Source of the DNA: Fischerella sp. CENA71
Lineage (GTDB): Bacteria > Cyanobacteriota > Cyanobacteriia > Cyanobacteriales > Nostocaceae
Reading direction: 5' to 3'
NCBI GenBank assembly: GCA_024239075.1
Contig: JANBVI010000074.1
Coordinates: 1-64,000 of the forward strand
Length of the DNA stretch: 64,000 bases
Shown: positions 1 to 9,015 of the stretch, in pieces
Position numbering within the stretch: position 1 is the first letter of the stretch
Layout: every line of letters starts with the position of its first letter
Made by a program: the position numbers and the translations under genes
The notes under the pieces: generated by a model
Database searches by the model: none
The model's input: the letters and a program-made list of their open reading frames with translations, nothing else
What the model was told of the DNA's origin: nothing

Positions 1-344
1 CAGTTGTGGATACCGTTAGCAATTTCGGTTGCGTTTTGCAAAGCACCTTGGCTAGCTTGGTTGGCTACGGTATTAGCAGTACCAACAGCAGCACCGTTTT
101 GTGCGACGTTTTGACCAGAAATTTGAGCGTTGTAGCTACCAGTACAGGAAGCGCCATTCTTAATCTTGGTAATACCTTGGATTGCTGTTTGGTCAGCGCT
201 GTTAACAACTGTGTTACCAAAACCTGCTGCTGCACCGTTTTGAGTCGCATTTTGTTGGTTGCTTTGAACATCAGCGAAAGCTGCACCAGGAGCAATCATC
301 AAACCAGCAGCCAGTAAACCGAAAGCAAAAGATTTCTTCAACAT
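1..344 (-). CDS. Small secreted repeat protein, tandem copy A (cut by window edge)
   Basis: The ATG is at 344-342, behind a GAGG ribosome site, and the frame runs off the window start with 114 codons visible. The copy at 441-791 shows that only the last Cys, Tyr and the stop are missing. It has an N-terminal signal peptide ending in AFA before Asp25, then a mature part rich in Gln, Asn, Gly and Ala. It matches the next copy at 338 of 344 bases; five of the six differences are silent and one changes Val to Ile. I do not recognise a named family. The Q/N/G-rich repeats recall curlin-like surface proteins, but that is only a resemblance. Confidence 0.8.
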   Translation of the reverse strand, partial: MLKKSFAFGLLAAGLMIAPGAAFADVQSNQQNATQNGAAAGFGNTVVNSADQTAIQGITKIKNGASCTGSYNAQISGQNVAQNGAAVGTANTVANQASQGALQNATEIANGIHN

Positions 345-440
345 TTTTGTAGACCTCATTAATTGTGTGTGTATTGCTTGTTGTGATTTTGAGTTGGGGA
401 TGGGCGTTGTGTTGCATCATCCCTTGAAATTTAGTAAAAC

Positions 441-791
441 TTAGTAGCAGTTGTGGATACCGTTAGCAATTTCGGTTGCGTTTTGCAAAGCACCTTGGCT
501 AGCTTGGTTGGCTACGGTATTAGCAGTACCAACAGCAGCACCGTTTTGTGCGACGTTTTGACCAGAAACTTGAGCGTTGTAGCTACCAGTACAAGAAGCG
601 CCATTCTTAATCTTGGTGATACCTTGGATTGCTGTTTGGTCAGCGCTGTTGACAACTGTGTTACCAAAACCTGCTGCTGCACCATTTTGAGTCGCATTTT
701 GTTGGTTGCTTTGAACATCAGCAAAAGCTGCACCAGGAGCAATCATCAAACCAGCAGCCAGTAAACCGAAAGCAAAAGATTTCTTCAACAT
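441..791 (-). CDS. Small secreted repeat protein, tandem copy B
   Basis: 116 aa. Residues 1-24 form a signal peptide (MLKKSFAFGLLAAGLMIAPG, then AAFA). The mature chain has two aligned repeats, about residues 31-67 and 78-115, sharing the pattern N-x2-QNGAA-x-G-x2-NTV-x-N-x-A-x-Q-x-A, then T-x-I-x-NG and a Cys. The two cysteines (67 and 115), one at the end of each repeat, could form a disulfide. The start has an AAAGG ribosome site. The gene lies directly behind copy A in the same direction, 96 bases apart, so this is a recent tandem duplication or one kept uniform by gene conversion. Export to the periplasm or cell surface is likely; the function is unknown. Confidence 0.85.
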   Translation of the reverse strand: MLKKSFAFGLLAAGLMIAPGAAFADVQSNQQNATQNGAAAGFGNTVVNSADQTAIQGITKIKNGASCTGSYNAQVSGQNVAQNGAAVGTANTVANQASQGALQNATEIANGIHNCY

Positions 792-1322
792 TGTTTTAGA
801 CCTTTGTGTATTGCGCGTTGTTTGTGTGTTGTGTATTTTTAGTTAGAGAATTTACACCCTTGACTCTTCATTCGGTTATTTATTTTTGACCTTTAGAAGT
901 TGTTTTTGGTTTCTCTGTCGTGTTTTTGTTTTGTTAATGAGAGCTACAAAGCCCAATTTCTCGATTCCGGATTCGTCTAAAAGATTTTTGGGAAAAAGTT
1001 TGGTTGGGCTTTATCTACCCTCAGATATAAGGAGGAGTAGAAACTAGGGATTAGGAATTCAGTGAATTTGAACAAGAGCTTTCAGGATTCCTAAGACCCA
1101 GTTACCAAAGCATTCACCCTTTAACTTCTACTTCAATGCTCTTGTCAAAATTTATTTTGCAAGAGATGTGAGGTGGTAGTCAACCTCATACCTAATATTT
1201 TTAACCAAAAATCTTGGGTGTAGTCAAGAGCTGGGTTAAATTTTTTAGCCACTAGATTTTTTTAATGCCAGCTACATTTTTTTGATGTTAGGATCTACGA
1301 CTAAAGGTAAATCAAAAGTGCT
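792..1322. other. Intergenic region between divergent genes
   Basis: 531 bases without a convincing gene. It must hold the promoter of the minus-strand repeat protein (start at 791) and of the plus-strand XRE gene. A GGAGG stretch near 1030 is not followed by an open frame. I see no strong hairpin. Confidence 0.5.
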
Positions 1323-1676
1323 GTGGCTGTGAAACGGAAAGCAAAACCAAACATCGCTTTTCTGCGGGAAAAAGCAGGGCTAACTCAGCTGGAGTTATCG
1401 CGTCTTGTGGGCGTGACAGAAAGCACTATTCAAAATTGGGAAAGTGGCAGAACTGGAACAGAACAAATCGAAAGAATCATTAAGTTTTGTAAAGCACTCA
1501 ATTGTCAAGTAGAAGATTTAATTGAGTATGCAAGTACGCCGCAAGAGCCAGCGACAAAGCCTAGTTCCCTGAGCGATATACATAATATGTTGGGGACAGA
1601 TGAACCTTCATCTACTTCCAGTCCCGATCCAAAAACTGATCAAAAGTGGCAAGAGTCAAGAGTTAAGGGTCAATAG
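1323..1676 (+). CDS. XRE-family helix-turn-helix transcriptional regulator
   Basis: 117 aa with a GTG start. Residues about 10-65 form a Cro/C1-type DNA-binding domain (FLREKAGLTQLELSRLVGV, then TESTIQNWESGRTG), including the typical Gln in helix 2 and the STIQNWE recognition helix. The part after residue 70 is polar, Pro/Ser-rich and looks disordered. The last residues (SRVKGQ) are read from seven-base repeat DNA (AGAGTCA/AGGGTCA), so the C-terminus may have been extended by repeat spread. It is divergent from the secreted repeat gene and could regulate it; nothing in the sequence proves this. Confidence 0.8.
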   Translation: MAVKRKAKPNIAFLREKAGLTQLELSRLVGVTESTIQNWESGRTGTEQIERIIKFCKALNCQVEDLIEYASTPQEPATKPSSLSDIHNMLGTDEPSSTSSPDPKTDQKWQESRVKGQ

Positions 1677-1687
1677 TTATTTGTCAT

Positions 1688-1755
1688 TAGTAGAGACGCG
1701 ATTCTACTCTTACGAGAAGCTGCTCTTACGAGCGTCTACGCGTCTGTACAATAGT
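1688..1755. repeat. GTAGAGACGCG-type dispersed repeat
   Basis: GTAGAGACGCGATTCTAC followed by CTTACGAG and CGTCTACGCGTC. It belongs to the same short repeat family as 12021-12043, 50037-50060 and 54780-54830, all built on AGAGACGCG and its complement. Confidence 0.5.
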
Positions 1756-1849
1756 CATTTGTTGATGGTTAAAAATAAGTTAACAGTAAGTAATAGAATT
1801 TTTGATAATTGATAAGTGATAGCTGATAGCTGAATACACACCTCACACC

Positions 1850-2539
1850 TTATTCCTCAATTTTTAATTTCAGAGTTTGCTGCCACAATGTGTCTATAGT
1901 TACAAAGTGGTAGCCTTGTTGAAGTAATTTGGGGATAAGTAAGTTAGTAATTTCGGCGACATCTTCTCCGCCACAAACACCATCATGCAAAACGATAATA
2001 GAGCCTCTTTTGACGTGTTGTAGAACTCGCTGTACTACGGTGTTAACTCCGGGCCGTACCCAATCTTCTGGTACTACAGTCCACATTACAGATCGATAAT
2101 TCCACTGCTGTAATAGGTTTAATGTTTTAGGTGTAAATAAGCCGTTAGGAGGCCTAACATCACGTACTTGTGTTGGTTGCAGTTCGCAAGCATCATAAAT
2201 GACAGCTTGAGTTCTTTCTAAACTGTCTTTGAGTTCATGAGGCGAGAGTAGAGGAAAATTATGATGATAGTAACCGTGCAACCCGATCCAATGTCCGCGA
2301 TCGCACACTTCTTTAGCTAAACTAGGCGAACGCTTCACACAAGCACCCAACCAAAAGAAATTTGCTGTCACTTGGTAACGATCTAAAACTTCTAATAGTC
2401 TGGGTGTGTATTGCGGATGAGGACCATCATCAAAAGATAAGGCGATCGCTTTAGAATTAGACTCACCCCCCCACAGACAAGTCGGAAAAGTTGGTTTCAG
2501 AATGGGGTGTAAAAGCGGAAATAGAGGATAAAGCTGCAT
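1850..2539 (-). CDS. Polysaccharide deacetylase (NodB homology, CE4 family)
   Basis: 229 aa. The NodB motifs are in order: SFDDGPHP near residue 34 (the Asp-Asp that binds metal and acts as base), GLHGYYHHN (metal histidines), RPPNG (motif 3), a Trp-containing motif 4 (PEDWVRPG) and IIVLHDG (motif 5, catalytic His). This family removes N- or O-acetyl groups from chitin-like, peptidoglycan or exopolysaccharide chains. No clear signal peptide is visible; the N-terminus is hydrophobic but Pro-rich. It stands alone on the minus strand. The polymer acted on cannot be read from the sequence. Confidence 0.88.
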   Translation of the reverse strand: MQLYPLFPLLHPILKPTFPTCLWGGESNSKAIALSFDDGPHPQYTPRLLEVLDRYQVTANFFWLGACVKRSPSLAKEVCDRGHWIGLHGYYHHNFPLLSPHELKDSLERTQAVIYDACELQPTQVRDVRPPNGLFTPKTLNLLQQWNYRSVMWTVVPEDWVRPGVNTVVQRVLQHVKRGSIIVLHDGVCGGEDVAEITNLLIPKLLQQGYHFVTIDTLWQQTLKLKIEE

Positions 2540-2781
2540 TTATGGATCATACGTGCTGTTAATTTATATTTTACAAAAATTAATTTATTTACAGTGCATA
2601 CCCACAATATTGCCTATAAGCCCGCAAGTCATCCGCGATGTTCCCCGCGTCTCTATTTTTTGGTGCATATTTACTTTTCGTAACTCTCTTTATGTAACAA
2701 ATTCTGTAACAGCGCCATAGTTTCAGCCTTTACCCATCTAGATTAGAACAAAATTAAGCATAATCCCTGAATTAACGGGTA

Positions 2782-3657
2782 ATGGTGTTCAAGTATATAC
2801 AAGATATTCGCGATTATCAAATTCTTTTTCTGTCTTTGTTTCTAGTGCTGGGAATTGGTACAAGAGACTGGACATTACGACCAGAGTGGATTGCAGTCAT
2901 AATAGTTACCTGTCTGTCAACACAATGGTTGTTGTCATTGGTTATTGGTTGGTTAACAAAATTTATTGATCAAGAACAGGAGACTAATGACAAAGGACAA
3001 ATAACCAATCTTCGCAGTCCTTTAATTACTGCTTTGGGACTTAGCTTATTGTTGCGGGCTGATCATTGGACAACAATGGTGTTTGCAGCAGTAGTTGCGA
3101 TCGCCAGTAAATTTGTCTTCAAAATAGGTGATAAACATTTCTTCAACCCTGCCAATTTTGGCATTATCTCAGCTTTAATACTTACCCCCGATGCTTGGGT
3201 TTCTCCGGGACAGTGGGGTGAAGATTGGTGGTATGGGTTGTTATTTGCTGGAACTGGTGGCTTGATTCTCAAAAAAGTCGGACGTTGGGATACGACAGCT
3301 GCTTTTTTAGGTGCATATGCTGTCTTAGAAGCGATTCGTAACTTTTATTTGGGTTGGACTTGGGATGTATATTGTCACCGCTTAATGAGCGGATCTTTAT
3401 TACTGTTTGCTTTGTTTATGGTGACAGATCCTCGCTCAATTCCCAATGCCCGTATGGCGCGTGTAGTTTGGGCAATATGCATCGCCATATTGACTTTTAT
3501 TTTACGGAATTATTTCTTTCTCTCTACTGCTGTTTTCTGGGCATTATTTACCCTAGCGCCTTTGACGGTGCTATTGGATGTGATTTGGGAAGCACCTCGT
3601 TTTGGGTGGAGTGGGGAGAGTAACTATAAACAAAAAATAACAACTAACTATTCTTGA
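2782..3657 (+). CDS. RnfD/NqrB-like integral membrane protein
   Basis: 291 aa with about eight hydrophobic segments and the family signature around GDKHFFNPANFGIISAL, plus a late MVTDPRS motif. It resembles subunit D of RnfABCDGE / NQR-type electron transport complexes. No other Rnf subunit is nearby, so a full redox pump is not supported here; in cyanobacteria single genes of this family occur with unknown function. The stop is three bases before the start of the next gene (DUF2330), so the two are probably co-transcribed. Confidence 0.72.
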   Translation: MVFKYIQDIRDYQILFLSLFLVLGIGTRDWTLRPEWIAVIIVTCLSTQWLLSLVIGWLTKFIDQEQETNDKGQITNLRSPLITALGLSLLLRADHWTTMVFAAVVAIASKFVFKIGDKHFFNPANFGIISALILTPDAWVSPGQWGEDWWYGLLFAGTGGLILKKVGRWDTTAAFLGAYAVLEAIRNFYLGWTWDVYCHRLMSGSLLLFALFMVTDPRSIPNARMARVVWAICIAILTFILRNYFFLSTAVFWALFTLAPLTVLLDVIWEAPRFGWSGESNYKQKITTNYS

Positions 3658-3660
3658 ATT

Positions 3661-5031
3661 ATGAAATACTTAAGATTTTTGATTTCGTTATTGCTGATAT
3701 TTGCGGTTGTATTTTGTTTTGCGCCCACAGCTTGGGCTTTTTGCGGTTTTTATGTTGCTAAAGCAGATACGAAACTATATAACAAAGCTTCGCAGGTGGC
3801 GATCGCACATAGTGGTGATCGGACTGTGTTGACGATGGCTAATGACTATCAAGGTGATGTGAAAGATTTTGCGATCGTTGTACCTGTACCTACTGTTATC
3901 CAAAAAGAACAAGTACGTGTCGGCAATCCTAAAATTATCGAACGTTTGGATGCTTTTAGCGCCCCACGATTAGTAGAGTATTATGATTCTGATCCCTGCG
4001 CCCCTCTCTACGAGAGCGATTCGTTGCAATCTGCACCTGCACCAATAGCAGCACAAAACCAGGGAGGGTTCAGAAAAAGAGGTGATAATTTGGGTGTAAC
4101 TGTTGAAGCACGGTTTAACGTTGGTGAATACGATATTGTCATTTTGAGTGCTAAAGAATCGGGGGGGTTGGAAACTTGGCTAATTCGCAATGGCTACAAA
4201 ATTCCCAGAGGAGCGAAACAGTTACTTAAACCCTACATTCGTCAACAGATGAAGTTTTTTGTGGCTAAAGTCAATCTAGATAAGTTTGATGAGACGGGCT
4301 ATCAAAACTTGCGTCCATTGCAAATATCTTACCAATCGCCCAAATTCATGCTGCCAATTCGTTTGGGTATGATCAATGCTGCAACAGATCAAGATTTAAT
4401 AGTTTATATTCTTTCGCCTAAAGGACAAGCAGAACTTACCAACTACCGTACCGTCAAAGTACCTTCTGACGCGAATATTCCTCTGTTTGTCAAAAATGAA
4501 TTTGGCGAATTTTATAAATCCATGTTCCAAACTGCTTACACCAAAGAAGACCGGAAAGTAGGATTTTTAGAATACGCTTGGGATATGGGTAGTTGTGATC
4601 CCTGTTCTGCTGAACCGCTAAATTCAGAAGAACTGAAAGAAGCAGGCGTCTTTTGGTTAAATGATTTCCCTCCAAATATTAATCAGTCAGCACCTTTTCG
4701 TCCTTCCATTGTTTCCAACAACGCTTTTATCACTCGGCTTCACGTCCGCTACACCCGCGACAAATTTCCCGAAGATTTAATTTTCCAAGAAACATCTAAC
4801 CGTGAAAACTTCCAAGGACGTTATATTTTGCAACATCCATTCACAGGTGAAGCAAAGTGTCAAGCAGGGAGAGAATACAAACGGTCTTTAGGAAAGCGCT
4901 TTGAACAAGAGGCACAAACTCTTGCTAAACTAACCAATTGGAATATTCAAGATATCCGTAAAAAAATGAACCTCAACGGTCAGGTTAGTGTTTCTTGGTG
5001 GCGAGTGCTTCTTTCTTGGATCGGACTGTAG
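3661..5031 (+). CDS. DUF2330 domain protein, exported
   Basis: 456 aa. A signal peptide covers residues 1-26 (hydrophobic stretch ending APTAWA before FCGFYVAKA). The conserved DUF2330 block follows: FCGFYVAKAD, GDRTVLTMANDYQGDVKDFA and VPVPTV. A hydrophobic C-terminus (SVSWWRVLLSWIGL) may anchor it. Several cysteines (for example DPC and GSCDPC) suggest disulfides outside the cytoplasm. It sits three bases behind the RnfD-like gene and probably forms an operon with it. The function is unknown. Confidence 0.85.
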   Translation: MKYLRFLISLLLIFAVVFCFAPTAWAFCGFYVAKADTKLYNKASQVAIAHSGDRTVLTMANDYQGDVKDFAIVVPVPTVIQKEQVRVGNPKIIERLDAFSAPRLVEYYDSDPCAPLYESDSLQSAPAPIAAQNQGGFRKRGDNLGVTVEARFNVGEYDIVILSAKESGGLETWLIRNGYKIPRGAKQLLKPYIRQQMKFFVAKVNLDKFDETGYQNLRPLQISYQSPKFMLPIRLGMINAATDQDLIVYILSPKGQAELTNYRTVKVPSDANIPLFVKNEFGEFYKSMFQTAYTKEDRKVGFLEYAWDMGSCDPCSAEPLNSEELKEAGVFWLNDFPPNINQSAPFRPSIVSNNAFITRLHVRYTRDKFPEDLIFQETSNRENFQGRYILQHPFTGEAKCQAGREYKRSLGKRFEQEAQTLAKLTNWNIQDIRKKMNLNGQVSVSWWRVLLSWIGL

Positions 5032-5037
5032 TTGAAT

Positions 5038-5240
5038 TGGGGATCAGGGATCGGGAAGGGGGACAAGGGACAAGGGAGACAAGGGTAAAAAGGGGGACAA
5101 GGGGGACAAGGAAGAATTATTCACCAAGTCTTTTCCTATTCTATTGCCCGTTCCCCGATCCCTAATCCCCAATCCCCAATCCCCATTACCCCTTATCCCC
5201 AAAGGGAACCCCACCTTCCCCAATCCCCAATCCCCGATCT
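5038..5240. repeat. Heptamer STRR repeats in inverted arrangement
   Basis: The left part (5038-5111) is made of GGGATCA/GGGACAA units on the plus strand; the right part (5150-5240) has CCCCAAT, CCCTAAT and CCCCGAT units, the complementary sense. Such seven-base tandem repeats are typical of heterocystous cyanobacteria. The two halves could fold back on each other. Confidence 0.75.
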
Positions 5241-5279
5241 CAAATGCCAATTCTACGCAATACTTAGAAAAGGCTTGCT

Positions 5280-5933
5280 GTGTTCACGAAAAGTATGATG
5301 CAAACATTGGAGGAAAACTTACGACGCTTAGTTGATGAAGCCTGTGGACATCCGGTTGGAAGCCCGCAGCGTCAGAAACGACTGACACAAATTATCCGCT
5401 TGAGTACTGGCAAACTTTGGAAAGAGAGTACGCCTTACTATCAAGATGCGCTGCAACAGACATGGTTGTACTTTTGTGCCAATATTTGTAAAGCATATGA
5501 TCCGACGCGGGGATCTGTGATTACCTGGTTGAATGCTTATCTGAGATGGAGACTGCAAGATTTTTATACTCAACAACGGGAGGAAAACGCTAAAAAAGCC
5601 CCTCCCAGTATTAATCAGTCTGCTTCTGGCGATCGCATTGAAACTATATATCCTGAAGATAAGTTACCTGCTTCTCCCGATATACCTCCAATTTTAGAAA
5701 CGGTGAAGTCATGGGCGGAAGAAGATATTGATGGAGAACTACGCAACCTTCATGTTCAAGGACACCCCCATGTAAATTGTCAAATGTTAATTTTGAAACG
5801 CTTACCACCAGAGGTAGGCTGGAAGGAGTTATCAGCAGAATATAATCTACCAGTTTCTACTTTGAGTAGTTTTTATCAACGTCAGTGCTTACCAAGGTTA
5901 CGCAAATTTGCTGAAAAAGAAGGTTATTTATAG
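5280..5933 (+). CDS. Sigma-70-like protein (region 2 and region 4 features)
   Basis: 217 aa from a GTG; ATG codons at 5295 and 5298 are alternative starts. Residues about 55-100 (YQDALQQTWLYFC, then YDPTRGSVITWLNAYLRWRL) resemble sigma region 2, with the Trp-rich core-binding helix. Residues about 170-215 (GWKELSAEYNLPVSTLSSFY) resemble the region 4 helix-turn-helix. It is a divergent member; the acidic, Pro-rich linker of about 60 residues is not typical. The polyphosphate kinase gene starts 17 bases downstream, so the two may be one transcript. Confidence 0.62.
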   Translation: MFTKSMMQTLEENLRRLVDEACGHPVGSPQRQKRLTQIIRLSTGKLWKESTPYYQDALQQTWLYFCANICKAYDPTRGSVITWLNAYLRWRLQDFYTQQREENAKKAPPSINQSASGDRIETIYPEDKLPASPDIPPILETVKSWAEEDIDGELRNLHVQGHPHVNCQMLILKRLPPEVGWKELSAEYNLPVSTLSSFYQRQCLPRLRKFAEKEGYL

Positions 5934-5950
5934 ATAAAAATCTTACTTTT

Positions 5951-6841
5951 ATGACTTACACAAACTTCGTGACTCGCTTGAATCCCAAAACTATGATCGT
6001 CAAGCCTGGTACAAAGATCAGTATGAAAGACTTTGACCCAGACTACAAGAGCGATTTCCAAAAAAGTGAAGCCCAAGAGCTATTACAATGGGGCGTCAAG
6101 GAGTTAGCGAAGTATCAGGATATGCTTTATGCTCAAGACACTTATGCTTTGCTGATTGTGCTTCAGGCTTTAGATGCTGCTGGTAAAGATAGCACTATTA
6201 AACACGTCATGTCAGGACTTAATCCTCAAGGTTGTCAGGTGTTTAGTTTCAAAGCTCCTTCCGCTGAGGAACTAGATCACGATTATTTGTGGCGATCGTT
6301 CAAAGCTTTACCAGAACGGGGACGCATCGGGATTTTCAATCGTTCTTACTACGAAGAAGTCCTAGTGGTACGTGTCCATCCAGAACTCCTCACCAAGCAA
6401 AAACTACCTCCCCAAACAACAGACAAACACATTTGGCAACAAAGATTTGAAGAAATAAATAACTTTGAAAAATATCTTGTTAATAATGGCATAGTAGTAC
6501 TGAAATTTTTCCTCAACGTTTCAAAAGAAGAGCAGAAAAAGCGCTTTTTGAAGAGAATTGATCTGCCTGAAAAAAACTGGAAATTTTCGACCAGTGATGC
6601 CCAAGAACGGCAATTCTGGGATGAATATATAAAAGCCTATGAAGATGTTTTTAATCATACGAGTACAGAATGGGCGCCTTGGCATATTATCCCAGCCGAT
6701 CATAAATGGTTTACGCGCATTTCTGTAGCTTATTTTATCTACGAGAAGATGAAATCCCTCAATTTGGGATATCCCAAAGTCAGTGAAGAACATTACACAG
6801 AACTGTTAAGAGCAAAGGAAATTCTCGAAACAGAGGAGTAA
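5951..6841 (+). CDS. ppk2: Polyphosphate kinase 2 family protein (PPK2)
   Basis: 296 aa. It has the PPK2 P-loop LDAAGKDSTIK (residues 74-84), the second nucleotide-binding motif FNRSYYEEVLVVRVHP (from residue 129) and a basic lid segment KKRFLKRIDLPEKNWKFS. PPK2 enzymes transfer phosphate between polyphosphate and nucleotides in the cytoplasm. The length (about 300 aa, single domain) and the PDYKSD and WAPWHIIPADHKWF motifs fit the class that phosphorylates AMP and/or ADP, but the exact class cannot be settled by eye. It probably shares a transcript with the sigma-like gene upstream. Confidence 0.9.
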   Translation: MTYTNFVTRLNPKTMIVKPGTKISMKDFDPDYKSDFQKSEAQELLQWGVKELAKYQDMLYAQDTYALLIVLQALDAAGKDSTIKHVMSGLNPQGCQVFSFKAPSAEELDHDYLWRSFKALPERGRIGIFNRSYYEEVLVVRVHPELLTKQKLPPQTTDKHIWQQRFEEINNFEKYLVNNGIVVLKFFLNVSKEEQKKRFLKRIDLPEKNWKFSTSDAQERQFWDEYIKAYEDVFNHTSTEWAPWHIIPADHKWFTRISVAYFIYEKMKSLNLGYPKVSEEHYTELLRAKEILETEE

Positions 6842-6874
6842 TTGAATTTGGACAAGGGAAGGGAGGCAAAACAG

Positions 6875-6896
6875 TTAAAAATTAAAAATTAAAAAT
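6875..6896. repeat. AAAAATT heptamer repeat
   Basis: Three tandem AAAAATT units just after the polyphosphate kinase gene; the same unit recurs at 53738-53762. Confidence 0.6.
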
Positions 6897-7053
6897 TGGG
6901 AAGGAGGACATGGGATTAATTTTTCTCTGTTGTCTTCCCACACTCTCCACTCCCCACACCTCCCTCTGTTATCTTCTTTTCGGATGGTTGTTTTGGCATA
7001 GTTTCACGGTATTCTGGACGTAGCCGAACCATAGCAGCATAGGTCGAGGGCAA

Positions 7054-8718
7054 ATGCAGACAACAGCAGCAGAACAAACTAATCCCTTGGCTGGAAAACC
7101 TGCTCCAGCCGACATTTTGATTAATGTTGAACAGCTTTTGGATCAGTACTACACGGTTCACCCCGATCCGAACAATCCACTAGAACGTGTTAGTTTTGGA
7201 ACATCAGGACATCGTGGTACTTCAGCTAATGGTACATTCAATGAAGACCATATTCTTGCAGTATCTCAAGCGGTTGCTGAATATCGCAAGAGTCAGGGTA
7301 TTAATGGGCCGCTGTACATGGGTATGGATACACATGCACTCTCGGCTCCTGCTCAAAAGTCTGCGTTAGAAGTCCTAGCAGCGAACAATGTAGAAGTTTA
7401 TATCGCCGCAGGTGAAGGTTATGCACAATACACACCAACGCCAGCAGTATCCCACGCCATCCTCACCTATAACAAAGGTAGAACTAGTGAATTAGCAGAC
7501 GGGATCATTATTACCCCATCTCATAACCCCCCAAGTGATGGTGGTTTTAAATACAACCCACCTTCCGGTGGACCGGCGGAACCTGAAATTACTAAATGGA
7601 TTCAAACCCGCGCAAATGAGTTGATGGCAAATAACAACCGGGATGTGAACCGAATTAGTTATGAATCTGCGTTACAGGCAGCCACAACTCACTATTTTGA
7701 CTTTATTACTCCTTACGTCAATGATCTCGAAAATATTGTTGATATCGACGTAATTAGATCCTCTGGTATCCGCATCGGTGTTGATCCCTTGGGTGGATCA
7801 AATATTGCCTACTGGCAACCGATCGCACAACGTTATGGTTTAAATATTACCGTAGTTAATAACACAGTTGATCCGACTTTCCGCTTTATGAGCGTAGATT
7901 GGGACGGCAAAATCCGTATGGACTGCTCATCACCCTACGCTATGGCTGGCTTAGTCAAGTTTAAAGATGACTATGATATTGCTTTTGGTAATGACACAGA
8001 CTCAGATCGCCACGGGATCGTTACCCCCAGCGTGGGATTGATGAACCCCAACCACTTTTTATCTGTAGCGATTTGGTATTTATTTACTAATCGTAGTGGC
8101 TGGCCAGCAACAAGTGCGATCGGCAAAACTTTGGTCAGTAGTAGTATGATTGACCGAGTTGGAAAAGAGATTGGACGCCAAGTTTGTGAAGTCCCCGTCG
8201 GCTTTAAGTGGTTTGTAGACGGTTTGCTTGATGGTTCCTTTGGTTTTGGTGGTGAAGAAAGTGCTGGTGCTTCTTTCCTGCGTAAGGATGGAACCGTCTG
8301 GACAACAGATAAAGATGGTATAATTATGGATCTGCTTGCGGCTGAAATTACAGCACGTACAGGTAAAGATCCTGGTTTGCACTATCAAGATTTAACGGCT
8401 AAACTGGGCAAACCATTCTATAAGCGGATCGATTCTCCCGCTTCACCAGAACAAAAAGCGCGTCTAGGTAAACTCGCACCAGAAGATGTGAAAGCTTCCA
8501 CCCTGGCTGGCGATCGCATTACTGCCAAATTAACCAATGCTCCCGGTAACAACGCCCCAATTGGTGGATTGAAAGTAACAACAGAAAATGGCTGGTTTGC
8601 AGCTCGTCCCTCTGGTACAGAAAATGTATGCAAAGTCTATGCTGAAAGCTTTAAAAGCGAAGCTCACCTAGAGGAAATTTTGCAAGAAGCAACAGAAATT
8701 GTTGCGAATGTCGTTTAA
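7054..8718 (+). CDS. pgm: Phosphoglucomutase, alpha-D-glucose specific
   Basis: 554 aa; the ATG at 7054 has a GAGGG ribosome site at 7046-7050. It interconverts glucose 1-phosphate and glucose 6-phosphate in the cytoplasm, linking glycogen and sugar nucleotides to central metabolism. Visible motifs: [13 protein letters not shown] at the N-terminus, the phosphoserine loop [13 protein letters not shown] (Ser156), the metal loop [10 protein letters not shown], the sugar loop [12 protein letters not shown] and the phosphate-binding [16 protein letters not shown] near the C-terminus. The length is normal for the family. A strong hairpin follows the stop. Confidence 0.95.
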   Translation: MQTTAAEQTNPLAGKPAPADILINVEQLLDQYYTVHPDPNNPLERVSFGTSGHRGTSANGTFNEDHILAVSQAVAEYRKSQGINGPLYMGMDTHALSAPAQKSALEVLAANNVEVYIAAGEGYAQYTPTPAVSHAILTYNKGRTSELADGIIITPSHNPPSDGGFKYNPPSGGPAEPEITKWIQTRANELMANNNRDVNRISYESALQAATTHYFDFITPYVNDLENIVDIDVIRSSGIRIGVDPLGGSNIAYWQPIAQRYGLNITVVNNTVDPTFRFMSVDWDGKIRMDCSSPYAMAGLVKFKDDYDIAFGNDTDSDRHGIVTPSVGLMNPNHFLSVAIWYLFTNRSGWPATSAIGKTLVSSSMIDRVGKEIGRQVCEVPVGFKWFVDGLLDGSFGFGGEESAGASFLRKDGTVWTTDKDGIIMDLLAAEITARTGKDPGLHYQDLTAKLGKPFYKRIDSPASPEQKARLGKLAPEDVKASTLAGDRITAKLTNAPGNNAPIGGLKVTTENGWFAARPSGTENVCKVYAESFKSEAHLEEILQEATEIVANVV

Positions 8719-8749
8719 TAATCACATTTGTGAGATCCCAAATACAAAC

Positions 8750-8784
8750 AATCGCCGCCCTGGACTAAAATTAGGGCGGCGATT
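8750..8784 (+). terminator. Hairpin after pgm
   Basis: Perfect 12-bp stem AATCGCCGCCCT (8750-8761) / AGGGCGGCGATT (8773-8784) with an 11-base loop, 31 bases after the pgm stop. The T tract after it is weak (TTTT at 8791-8794). Confidence 0.75.
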
Positions 8785-9015
8785 ATATGCTTTTCTGATG
8801 TAGCGATCGCTGCTAGAAATTTTTTCTAAACAACTATAAATGATTCATAATTAAATAAGAATGCTCCTTTATTTTTAAAGGTCTGATAACAATTCCCAAA
8901 AATCCCACTACACATGAATAATGTTTGGAAAGGCACACAGCAGTGCGCCTCTAAGACTGAAATATTTAGTCATCTTTTTGAGAATTGATCTTACTTTTTA
9001 CTTTTTACTTATTAA

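Noticed and set aside
6-764. Plus-strand open frames of 103 aa opposite each secreted repeat gene
   Set aside because: They are mirror frames caused by the duplicated minus-strand genes; those have signal peptides and ribosome sites, the plus-strand frames do not.
5038-5240. Possible CRISPR array
   Set aside because: The repeats are seven-base tandem units without spacers, the STRR type, and no cas gene is present.
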